DNA from: Crocinitomicaceae bacterium
GTDB lineage: Bacteria > Bacteroidota > Bacteroidia > Flavobacteriales_D > Crocinitomicaceae
NCBI GenBank assembly: GCA_022447665.1
Contig: JAKVAQ010000016.1
Location: 1 to 64,000, forward strand
Direction: 5' to 3'
Length of the DNA stretch: 64,000 bases
Position 1 is the stretch's first letter. The number at the start of each line of letters is the position of its first letter. The notes beneath the pieces were generated by a model that saw only the letters and a list, made by a program, of their open reading frames with translations, had not been told where the DNA came from and did no database searches. Position numbers and translations under genes: made by a program. This document shows positions 1-7,758 of this stretch, piece by piece.

Positions 1-1
1 T

Positions 2-334
2 GAAGAGTCGGAAAAGTCTTTCTTAAAAACTTTAGAGCTAAACCCTGAGCATACAGATGCATCATTCGGTCTAGGTGGTCTTTACTTTAACAAAGGAGCA
101 GACCTTAACAACGAGGCTAGAGCTATGGATTTATCAGATCCTAACTATCAGCCAACATTAGATGCTTCAAAAGAAAACTTTAACAAAGCACTTCCTCATC
201 TTGAAAAAGCACATGCAGATGCTCCAGATGACAGAGTTATTCTAGTTTCATTACAACAGTTATACGGAAAATTAGGTATGACTGATAAGTTTAAAGAAAC
301 GAAGGCTAAGATTGCTGCATTAGATGCACAATAA
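2..334 (+). CDS. Tetratricopeptide repeat protein, C-terminal end (partial)
   Basis: The frame is open from the window edge, so the start lies outside; 110 residues are visible. The visible part has TPR-like helical pairs, including the segment EKSFLKTLELNPEHTDASFG near the edge and a second unit around PHLEKAHADAPDDRVIL. TPRs are protein-protein interaction scaffolds; nothing here tells the partner. The gene ends in a strong intrinsic terminator. Family assignment rests on repeat pattern only, and the specific role is unknown. Confidence 0.7.
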   Translation, partial: EESEKSFLKTLELNPEHTDASFGLGGLYFNKGADLNNEARAMDLSDPNYQPTLDASKENFNKALPHLEKAHADAPDDRVILVSLQQLYGKLGMTDKFKETKAKIAALDAQ

Positions 335-354
335 AAAAGACTTACTAAATTTAC

Positions 355-386
355 AACCCTGACCGTTATTGGTCAGGGTTTTTTTT
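355..386 (+). terminator. Rho-independent terminator after the TPR gene
   Basis: A perfect 10-bp stem (355-364 with 371-380) with a 6-base loop is followed by a run of T to 386. The next gene's ATG begins at 387, directly after the T-tract. Confidence 0.85.
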
Positions 387-929
387 ATGATTAAAATTGA
401 AGAAGCAAATATTGATACATTAACTGATGTTGAGTTTAAAAGGCTCTATGACATTGTTATTACTGCGTACAGAGAAACTGAGAAGGAAGTTTGGGGCGAG
501 AATTATGTACGTATTTCAAAAGATGATTTCAAAAAGCATATCTCAGCAGGCGAAATTCTTGTAGCACGCAATGAAGAAGAAAGGGTAGTAGGTGGTGTAA
601 GATGTTTTCAATTAAGAGATGGTGTTTGGTCATTTAGTCTTCTAGGAGCTGATTTTAACGAAAAAGGAAAAGGAATCGGTCGAGCTTTAATCAATGCTGT
701 AGAAGAAAGAGCTCTAGCGCAGGGTGGACATTCAATAAACATCGAAATTCTCAGAGCAAAAGATATTAATACTGAATTCAAAACGATACTTAGCAATTGG
801 TACCAACGCTTGGGATACGACTATATAAAAGCTTTAGATGTTTATGAAGTTTACGATTTACCTGAAAAGTGGTCAAAACTCGTAAACCCATCTGTTTTTG
901 ACTGCTACCAAAAAAAACTCACCCCTTAA
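387..929 (+). CDS. GNAT-family N-acetyltransferase
   Basis: A 180-residue protein of typical GNAT length. The acetyl-CoA pyrophosphate-binding loop is visible as GKGIGRAL at about residues 94-101, preceded by the beta-strand segment WSFSLLGADF and followed by the long helix INAVEERALAQ. It probably transfers an acetyl group from acetyl-CoA to an amine; the substrate cannot be told. The frame extends upstream to a TTG at 369, but that codon lies in the loop of the preceding terminator, so ATG 387 is chosen. There is no room for a usual leader between the hairpin and the start. The 3' end overlaps the convergent SpoIIE gene by 11 bases. Confidence 0.8.
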   Translation: MIKIEEANIDTLTDVEFKRLYDIVITAYRETEKEVWGENYVRISKDDFKKHISAGEILVARNEEERVVGGVRCFQLRDGVWSFSLLGADFNEKGKGIGRALINAVEERALAQGGHSINIEILRAKDINTEFKTILSNWYQRLGYDYIKALDVYEVYDLPEKWSKLVNPSVFDCYQKKLTP

Positions 930-2883
930 ACTGAAGACCCATAATGCAGATATCATCAGTCTGTTCGAAATCGCCTTTCCAAGAATTATGAGTCGATTCT
1001 AATTTGTTTCGTTGATCTTTAAATCTTAATTGAGCTACATCTTCCAATAAAACTTTAAAGGATTTTTTCTTAAACTTTCTACCTTCTTTATTGTCATCCT
1101 TTTCTAAACTACCAAACTGGTCAATAAATCCATCGGTAGTGATGAACACGATTTCTTTCGAGCTTAGTTTAAAATCAATTGATTCAAATGGTTTTTGATA
1201 ATGATAAACACCAATTGGCTGTCGAGTCCCTTTAATCTCTTCAAGTCCATTTTCACGCTTGATATAGATTCCGTTATTGGCTCCCGAGAACTGGAAGATA
1301 TTCTTTGATCTATTGTATCCAACCAATGAGATATCCATCCCATCTGTAACATTGTCTTTTTGCGTTTTGAAAGTCTCTTGAACTAATCCATTAGTTTCAT
1401 CCAACAACCTACCTGTATTGAGGTTATTAATAGATTTAACGGCATGCTCGAGGGCTGTAGAACAAACTACGCTAACCATTGCGCCAGGAACACCATGTCC
1501 CGTGCAATCTCCCACAGCAATATAAATTAATTCATCTCCATTTTCATCTAAACGCTCATGCATCCAATAAAAGTCTCCACTTACCACATCTTTCGGTTTG
1601 TACAGCACAAAAGCGCTAATATCTGCATTCTCAAATCTTTCGGAAGATGGAAGAATTGCATCTTGCAATCGTTTCGCATATTTAATACTATCAACAATTT
1701 CGGTCTGGCGCAATTCTATTGCATCTCTCTGCTCTCTCATGGTTTCATTTACTTTTTTCTTATTCCGTACTTGACGAACCATCAAAAATAAAATCACACC
1801 CAGCGCTATTAAACCAATAATTAAGGCCTGACTTTTTGTTCTTTCCTTATCTACAGCTAATTCATTTTCCTTTTCTTGTATCAAAGAAGCCTGTACGTTA
1901 CTTAAACTATCCGTAATTCTAGTTTTTTCATATTCTGTTTCAAGTTCGAGTGCGGTTAATTCTCTAATTCTATCGTCATTTTTAACTGCTTCATTGAACT
2001 CATTCATTTGCTCCAGATAAAACAAGGCTTTATCACTCTGTCCAATCGATTTATATGCTTGCCACAAACATTTACAATTCATGCTTTTCCACAAGCCCAT
2101 ATCATCTTCCAGTGCTACATCCAACCCTTCATGGCAGTAGGGTAGGGCTTTCTTTGGATACCCTAGTCCAATATAACTTAGTCCAATGTTTTGAGTCGTT
2201 GAAACTAATCCTATTCTGTCTTGATCATTATATAATTCATTGCTCAACAAGGCATATTCTAGTGCTTTTTGATAATTCTCTTGATCAATTTCATAGTCAC
2301 TTCGAATTAAATAGAAGTAGGCCCTTGAGTTTTCAGTTAAAAATTCTTCTTCCGATTCAACTTCATCGATTAAAGAATGAAAAGTAGAGTCAGGATTTGT
2401 AAGGATTAGAGATAAAATTTGAATCTTGGTGCCTAAAATCATTTCTTTTTGCTCTGTTGCTTTGGCGGCGTCAAGACCTTCTTCGAAATACTTTCGAGCC
2501 ATTAGCGAATCACCCTGAGACAAATACATATTTGCTGTATTATTTAGAGCATTCACGTGAATTTCATTTGGAACAAGGTGAGAAGCAATTTCTGCGGCTC
2601 TTTTAAATAGAATAATGGCATTGGTTAAATCATTCGAATATGCATAACCAATACCTTGCATTAAAGCTATTTTTGCAGGTATATGATAGAGTTCCCGCTT
2701 ATTTGCTTCTTCAATTACAGGTTTAACAATATCAACACAGCTATCTGGTTTAGACAGCAAACACTCTCTGCAGGCGGTCAGCCCTTCCATCATATCCTCA
2801 GGGTACTCAAGTTCTTCTTGAGAATGAGAAAGATAGGGTATTAGCCCTATGATAAGTAACAAGATGTTATTTACTCTAATCAT
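919..2883 (-). CDS. TPR sensor with SpoIIE/PP2C phosphatase domain
   Basis: A 654-residue protein. It has an N-terminal signal peptide (about 1-21, ending SHS), TPR-type repeats from about 60 to 300, and a coiled coil. One membrane helix follows (ALIIGLIALGVILFLMV), then a second short coiled coil and a C-terminal PP2C-type SpoIIE domain. The hallmark linker DSIKYAKRLQDAILP leads into PKDVVSGDFYW and DCTGHGVPGAMVSVV, which holds metal-binding Asp residues; DGFIDQFG and DDICIMGL follow. It likely senses periplasmic state and dephosphorylates Ser/Thr on a regulatory protein, perhaps of STAS type. It starts inside the 3' end of the pseudouridine synthase gene (8-base overlap), so the two are probably cotranscribed. 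Confidence 0.88.
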   Translation of the reverse strand: MIRVNNILLLIIGLIPYLSHSQEELEYPEDMMEGLTACRECLLSKPDSCVDIVKPVIEEANKRELYHIPAKIALMQGIGYAYSNDLTNAIILFKRAAEIASHLVPNEIHVNALNNTANMYLSQGDSLMARKYFEEGLDAAKATEQKEMILGTKIQILSLILTNPDSTFHSLIDEVESEEEFLTENSRAYFYLIRSDYEIDQENYQKALEYALLSNELYNDQDRIGLVSTTQNIGLSYIGLGYPKKALPYCHEGLDVALEDDMGLWKSMNCKCLWQAYKSIGQSDKALFYLEQMNEFNEAVKNDDRIRELTALELETEYEKTRITDSLSNVQASLIQEKENELAVDKERTKSQALIIGLIALGVILFLMVRQVRNKKKVNETMREQRDAIELRQTEIVDSIKYAKRLQDAILPSSERFENADISAFVLYKPKDVVSGDFYWMHERLDENGDELIYIAVGDCTGHGVPGAMVSVVCSTALEHAVKSINNLNTGRLLDETNGLVQETFKTQKDNVTDGMDISLVGYNRSKNIFQFSGANNGIYIKRENGLEEIKGTRQPIGVYHYQKPFESIDFKLSSKEIVFITTDGFIDQFGSLEKDDNKEGRKFKKKSFKVLLEDVAQLRFKDQRNKLESTHNSWKGDFEQTDDICIMGLQFKG

Positions 2884-3625
2884 GAGTTAAGGTGGCTTTG
2901 AGTTCTTGAAAAATACTTAAATTCTCCCAACTTTCAGGGACTTCATCCTCAATTCTAATCTCCTTTTTTGTGAATGGATGTTCAAACTCAAGTACTCTTG
3001 CATGTAAGAACATTTCATTTGCATTTAGGTTTTCAGAAAAGTATCTGTTGTGATTACGGTCTCCGTATTTATGATCACCAATAATTGGATGGGCAATATG
3101 ATTTGTATGATTCCTAAGTTGGTGCGTCCTTCCTGTAAATGGTATTAGTTCTACTAAAGAATATCTTGCCGTAGGATAGGGGGATATAGAAAAGTTAAAC
3201 TCTTTCTTTGCAAGTGTTTTCAAAATTGTTTTCGCCTCTTTATACGTTATTTTATCCTTAGGAAGTCGTTGTTTTTCAGATTTTGGTGGTCCAATAGGTT
3301 TCTCAATTACTAATGTTGTTGGAGTAAATCCTCGAAGTATAGCCCAGTAGGATTTATTGAGATTATTCTCTTTAAAAAGCGATTGAAATTTTTGTAGAGA
3401 TTCCTTGTTTTTAGCAAATAAAATCACTCCCGTAGTCTTTCCATCGAGTCTATGAATAGGGTAGAGTGGTCGTTCTTCTTGATTTTCGACTAATTGCTTT
3501 AGTGAGAATGCATTCTTTAATCTTGAAAAGTTGGAATGATGTACGACTACACCCGCTGGCTTGGAGAATCCGATTATATATTCATCCTCAAAAAGTATTG
3601 ATATTTTATTAGACCTGTCGATAAT
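2876..3625 (-). CDS. RluA/TruC-type RNA pseudouridine synthase
   Basis: The family pattern is clear: the N-terminal segment ILFEDEYIIGFSKPAGVVVH, the catalytic motif PIHRLDGKTTGVILFAKN with the invariant Asp, and the C-terminal TGRTHQLRNH motif. About 249 residues are expected, near the TruC length. It should isomerise uridine in tRNA or rRNA; the exact target is not readable. The start is unclear. No ATG, GTG or TTG lies between the motif and the divergent lipoprotein gene. Candidates are ATT at 3625, ATC at 3622 or ATA at 3604. An ATG exists only at 3901, which would run antisense through the lipoprotein gene. The 3' end overlaps the TPR-SpoIIE gene by 8 bases. Confidence 0.82.
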   Translation of the reverse strand: MIDRSNKISILFEDEYIIGFSKPAGVVVHHSNFSRLKNAFSLKQLVENQEERPLYPIHRLDGKTTGVILFAKNKESLQKFQSLFKENNLNKSYWAILRGFTPTTLVIEKPIGPPKSEKQRLPKDKITYKEAKTILKTLAKKEFNFSISPYPTARYSLVELIPFTGRTHQLRNHTNHIAHPIIGDHKYGDRNHNRYFSENLNANEMFLHARVLEFEHPFTKKEIRIEDEVPESWENLSIFQELKATLTHD

Positions 3626-3680
3626 TATTGTGGTTTCGCTAGAAGATTGTAAATTTAAGGGAGTTAAAAAGAAAACTACT

Positions 3681-4382
3681 ATGAAAAAATTATCTATGCT
3701 AGCCTTTATCGCAATTTCTTTAGGGTTAGGAGCATGTAAAAAGAAAGGATGTACAAATATACAAGCTGTAAACTTTGATACTGAGGCTGAAAAGGATGAT
3801 GGATCTTGTAATTTTATCCCAACTATAACACTTAACGGTGAATCTACCGTAACGATTGGTTTATCCGACACATACACTGACGCAGGAGCAACAGCAACCA
3901 ATCAAGACGGTTCCACAGTAACAGTAACGGATGATTCTGAATTGGTCACTTCAGGATTGGCAGGAACATATACAATTACATATACTGCAAGTAATGAACA
4001 CGGTAATGCAACTGCAACAAGAACTGTGATAATTGAAATGAATAGTGACGATGCTCTAGGAGATTATACGTGTGCGAGCGATTGTGGAGCAACGCAGTTT
4101 CCGGTGGACGGTGCTAGAACAATCGGTTCCGGAGTCACTTCGAACAGCTTAGTTATTAATGATTTCTTCACACTTGTTGGTGGTACAGCAAATGCCACTC
4201 TTGACGGACAAACGTTGTCATTCCCTAACCAAACAATTGCTATTACAGGGGGTGACATTACTTTTTCAGGGACAGGAGAATTTAATTCTGCTGCAACTTC
4301 AGTAACGGTAAATTTCACTTATGACAATACAGTTCCTTTTGTTGGTGGATCAGGAACTTGTTCTGCTACATATTCAAAATAA
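3681..4382 (+). CDS. Lipoprotein with DUF5011-type Ig-like domain
   Basis: Starting at ATG 3681, the protein (233 residues) has a lipoprotein signal with lipobox LGAC, so it should be anchored to a membrane. After the lipobox comes a Cys-containing stretch of the form GCTNIQAVNFDTEAEKDDGS, a calcium-loop-like motif common in Bacteroidota surface proteins. An Ig-like domain follows with the pattern DTYTDAGATATNQDGSTV and AGTYTITYTASNEHGN, which matches DUF5011. The C-terminal half is a Ser/Thr-rich beta-type region with paired Cys. The gene is divergent from the pseudouridine synthase gene and ends in a good terminator. Function beyond a surface lipoprotein is unknown. Confidence 0.8.
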   Translation: MKKLSMLAFIAISLGLGACKKKGCTNIQAVNFDTEAEKDDGSCNFIPTITLNGESTVTIGLSDTYTDAGATATNQDGSTVTVTDDSELVTSGLAGTYTITYTASNEHGNATATRTVIIEMNSDDALGDYTCASDCGATQFPVDGARTIGSGVTSNSLVINDFFTLVGGTANATLDGQTLSFPNQTIAITGGDITFSGTGEFNSAATSVTVNFTYDNTVPFVGGSGTCSATYSK

Positions 4383-4404
4383 ACATAAGGTTTTATAAAT
4401 ATTG

Positions 4405-4432
4405 AGCCGCAGTTTTCTGCGGCTTTTTTTTT
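4405..4432 (+). terminator. Rho-independent terminator after the Ig-like lipoprotein
   Basis: An 8-bp stem (4405-4412 with 4417-4424), TTTT loop and eight T. The next ATG begins at 4433, directly after the T-tract, as at 387. Confidence 0.88.
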
Positions 4433-4665
4433 ATGAAGAAGGTACTACATATTTTCTGGTTACTAGCATTATTAATAATTAGTTTCCCAATTGGATACGT
4501 CTATCAAATGACATATAACTCAATGATTGTATGTAGTGAAAAAAGGTCAATAATTTCAATCGAATAAGCCTGATCATCCTTACAGTAATTTTAATAATGG
4601 TGTTTCTAGCAGCAATTCCAGGATACAAAATGGGTCTAAATCAAAAATGTAGCGCAAATTTTTAA
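4433..4665 (+). pseudogene. Small two-helix membrane protein, frameshifted
   Basis: From ATG 4433 the frame reads MKKVLHIFWLLALLIISFPI, a clear membrane helix, and stops at 4567 after 44 residues. A second frame, open from 4540 to 4665, continues with RISLIILTVILIMVFLAAIP, a second helix, and ends GLNQKCSANF. The two join if one A is restored in the A6 run at 4539-4544, giving a small protein of about 77 residues with two membrane segments. I do not recognise the family. It may be a true pseudogene or a homopolymer sequence error. The ATG directly follows a terminator T-tract. Confidence 0.55.
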
Positions 4666-4709
4666 GGAAAAATTTTGATTTTCAATTTTGTTCACGTATT
4701 TTAAATCAA

Positions 4710-5090
4710 ATGCCTGAATTAGAAGAGATTATAAACAAGAACTCCATAGTTCGTATTTTAGATAGTAAAATATTACACATCAAATATGGTGATAATGTCG
4801 AGCTAACTGCCGAAGATATTGAGGATGTTAATAAGGCGTTTAAAAAATTAGGTTGTAATGACACATATAAAACGTTGTCAGAATTCCATAAATATTCAAC
4901 CTTAAGCACTGAGGCTAGGCATTACGCAGAAAAAATTAAACCTCAAGTTAAAGCTTCGGCATTTGTTTTGCATAGTTTGTCTCAAAGAATTCTTTTGAGA
5001 TTCTATCATAAATTTCAGCGGAATAAAAATATTACCCGAGTGTTTAACAGTTTTGAGGATGCTTTGAGCTGGTTAAATACTATTCCATAG
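4710..5090 (+). CDS. SpoIIAA/STAS-like protein (DUF7793-like)
   Basis: A 126-residue soluble protein. An N-terminal beta-rich part (VRILDSKILHIKYGDNVELT) is followed by alternating helices and strands. The C-terminal pattern ALSWL, after a basic helix (RILLRFYHKFQRNKNITRVF), resembles the small SpoIIAA-like/STAS proteins of Bacteroidota. I infer a regulatory role, possibly as a phosphorylatable partner in a SpoIIE-type pathway; four SpoIIE genes occur in this window, but none is adjacent. No typical DSSG-type STAS serine is visible, which weakens the classical antagonist model. Family placement is by overall pattern only. Confidence 0.5.
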   Translation: MPELEEIINKNSIVRILDSKILHIKYGDNVELTAEDIEDVNKAFKKLGCNDTYKTLSEFHKYSTLSTEARHYAEKIKPQVKASAFVLHSLSQRILLRFYHKFQRNKNITRVFNSFEDALSWLNTIP

Positions 5091-5255
5091 AATTTAATTT
5101 TCTGAGGTTATAGCTTTTATGTTAGCATAAACACAATTTTATAGGAATAGTATTACGAACTAGTAGATATATGCGATATCTGAAATAATCTATTTAACAT
5201 AATATTAATTATAAGAATATTTAATATAACTAGAAATGTATAACTATATTACGAA

Positions 5256-6751
5256 TTGATGCATAGCTGGAAAAATTATAAATCTGAATATTGTATTTTA
5301 AGCGTGCAATATTTTAATATACTTTTAACTCTTCTAATATTACAAAACTCAAGTTTTGGACAAACAACACTAATTCCTGACACAGATTTTGAATCTGCTT
5401 TGATAGATTTAGGATTAGATACTGTACCAGTGAACGGATCCGTTCCAACAGCAAATATATTAATACAGTTACTTATTTAAAAGTTTCATTAGAAGGAATT
5501 GACGATTTGACTGGAATTGAAGATTTTGCCGCATTAGAAATATTGGATTGTTCAGCAAATGATTTAACAACTTTAGATGTGACCAATAATCTGAGTTTAA
5601 AAATTCTAAATTGCTATGCCAATAGTATAGATGCTTTGGATATTACTAACAATACAAACCTCCAAAGACTTAATATTGCTGGGAATGATATTTCAGCCCT
5701 AGATCTTAGTAATAATAACGACCTGGAATATCTCAATATTTATATTAACAATTTCACTTCTATTGACGTTTCAAACCTCACGGAATTAAACTTTCTACGT
5801 ACGTCTTACAATGATATTGGAACCTTAGATATTTCGAATAATCCTTTACTAGATTCTTTGTATTGCGAAGCTAGTGATTTGAGCATTTTAGACTTGTCTA
5901 ATTGCCCGGATTTGCTTGTGCTAGATTGCTCTACGAATAATCTAAGTGCTTTGGATGTAACGAATTTATCTAGTGTTGAACTAATAGTATGTTGGGAAAA
6001 TAATATTGGAGCAATAGATATATCGAATTGTACGGTATTAGAAGCATTCTTTTGCAATGACAACAACCTTTCAGCACTAGACGTAACTGCTAACGCGAGT
6101 CTAAAATATTTAAGGTTTGAGGACAACAATATTCCGTTGATAGATTTAACCAACAATACTTTATTAGAAATTCTTAAGTGTTCTAACAATCTTTTATCTT
6201 CATTAGATTTGACTAACAATTTGGAATTAAACACTTTAGAGTGCGCATCTAACAATCTTACGGAACTAGATGTTTCAGGAAATCCATTGATCTATGTTGT
6301 TAGATGCCAAGACAATTCGCTTACGTGTTTAAATGTAAGCAACGGAAATAACTTAGGTATGTATGACGGAGGATTTGACTGTACTGGGAATTCTGATCTG
6401 AACTGTATCGAAGTTGATGACCCATCACATTCTGAGGTTAGTTGGTTCAGTATTCCGCCTTTTGCAGAATACAGCATAAATTGTGAAAATTCATGTTCAA
6501 GCGAAGGAAGTTTAATAACACCGGAACTTTCAAATAATTTACAGCTCTACCCTAACCCTGTTAAGAATTCTTTTCAATTGGAAAGTTACTTAATGATTGA
6601 ATCGGTTCGAATAACAGATTTAAACGGGAAAGAGATAATGTTCTTTCAAGCTCAAAATATATACAGTCTAGAAAACCTGCTACCAGGCAGCTACATCGTT
6701 CAGATTAACACTCCTAACAGCAGGGTTTACAAAAGAGTTTTAAAGGTTTAA
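5256..6751 (+). pseudogene. T9SS-exported leucine-rich repeat protein, frameshifted
   Basis: The first frame (5256-5480) gives a signal peptide ending NSSFGQ and the usual start of this family, IPDTDFESALIDLGLDT. It then stops. The correct continuation, NTVTYLKVSLEGIDDLTGIE, is in another frame and runs through about 13 LRR-like units of the type NLSALDVTNNLSLKILNC. It ends at 6751 in a type IX sorting domain (LQLYPNPVKNSFQLE to the basic tail VYKRVLKV). Removing one AT from ATATAT at 5455-5460 restores a protein of about 500 residues. It should be a surface or secreted adhesion-type protein if intact. Whether this is a disabled gene, phase variation or sequence error cannot be told here. Confidence 0.75.
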
Positions 6752-6778
6752 TACACCTTATTAATAGTTGTTTATTGC

Positions 6779-7645
6779 TTAAAAATCCTCGTCGAGGCTA
6801 TTATTAGATATGTCAGAGAATCCAATAAACGGAATATTAATATTGTTAAGTACCTCTTCACTAAAGCTATCATGGAAAATCTTTTGAAATAATGTTAAAG
6901 TATGTGTAGTCATACTGAAAATTTCAGCATTTTCTTTATTCGCCGAATCCAATAAAGTTTTGGCAATATTGGTTCTTTCAACTACTTGAAATTCAATATC
7001 ATCGTAATCCAAGGAATTGCATAATTCCTGGGCCATTGCAGCTTTTTCATCTTCATATTGACCTACATGAATAAAACGAATTGTTGCATTATGAGGTTTT
7101 GCTAAATTCACCAACCATGTTAAAGCGCCATGCTCGTCATGCGCTAAATCTGTCGCGTACATAATTCGTTTAAAATCCACAAATTCTGCTTTTGGAGGAG
7201 CCGCTATCACAGGACATTTACATGTAGTAATCAAGTCATTAGCCAATCCACCGAAGAAAATTCCTTTTTGTGAATGCTCATTTCGAAAAGCTAGCACTAC
7301 TAAATCGAATTTAGTTTCCTTTAGCATTTTATCAATTTCATCCGTAACAACTCCCTCTTTCGCGATGAAAGTATATTGACTATCATCCAAATCGTACTTC
7401 GTCGCCATCAAGTTCAAGTTATCAATAGATTCTTTACGAATATCCTGCGTAACCCTTGATTGTAAACGATCACCTGGACCGCCACTAAAGTTATCCAAAG
7501 ACCCCATCCCCACTCCTTCCATCATAGGAACAGTGTAAATATGAGCCAATGTAATCTTACCTGCTTGATTCTTAATCAAGTCAATAGCATACTGCAGAGC
7601 AACCTGCGAGTTTTTAGAAAAATCTGTTGGGAATAGTATGTTCAT
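6779..7645 (-). CDS. Universal stress protein, tandem UspA domains
   Basis: A 288-residue protein with two UspA domains, about 1-150 and 157-280. The first begins MNILFPTDFSKNSQVALQYA and the second RIMYATDLAHDEHGALTWLV, the usual first strand and helix of the fold. The ATP-binding loop near FRNEHSQKGIFFGGLAND is degenerate compared with the canonical GxxG-9x-G(S/T). It is cytoplasmic and usually linked to stress survival. It is divergent from the following T9SS surface-protein gene, with about 110 bases between them, and convergent with the LRR gene. Confidence 0.85.
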   Translation of the reverse strand: MNILFPTDFSKNSQVALQYAIDLIKNQAGKITLAHIYTVPMMEGVGMGSLDNFSGGPGDRLQSRVTQDIRKESIDNLNLMATKYDLDDSQYTFIAKEGVVTDEIDKMLKETKFDLVVLAFRNEHSQKGIFFGGLANDLITTCKCPVIAAPPKAEFVDFKRIMYATDLAHDEHGALTWLVNLAKPHNATIRFIHVGQYEDEKAAMAQELCNSLDYDDIEFQVVERTNIAKTLLDSANKENAEIFSMTTHTLTLFQKIFHDSFSEEVLNNINIPFIGFSDISNNSLDEDF

Positions 7646-7758
7646 AACGCATTCTTTAATTATGGTATAAACCTAAAAAACATGGCTAGGGATTTTGCTG
7701 ACCTGGATCACTTTTAAAACTGATTTTGCTCTGTGCCTTAGGCGAGATTTTAATCTCT

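Noticed and set aside
369-386. TTG start giving a longer GNAT protein
   Set aside because: The extra codons lie in the loop and T-tract of the preceding terminator; ATG 387 gives a normal GNAT start.
3626-3901. N-terminal extension of the pseudouridine synthase to ATG 3901
   Set aside because: The extra 92 residues show no family similarity and run antisense to the lipoprotein signal and first domain.
5091-5255. Possible small RNA or origin in an AT-rich gap
   Set aside because: The stretch is AT-rich without a stable hairpin, repeat set or clear promoter; I see nothing definite in it.
7683-7718. Short ORF between the UspA and T9SS genes
   Set aside because: Eleven residues with no coupling to a downstream start and no other support.
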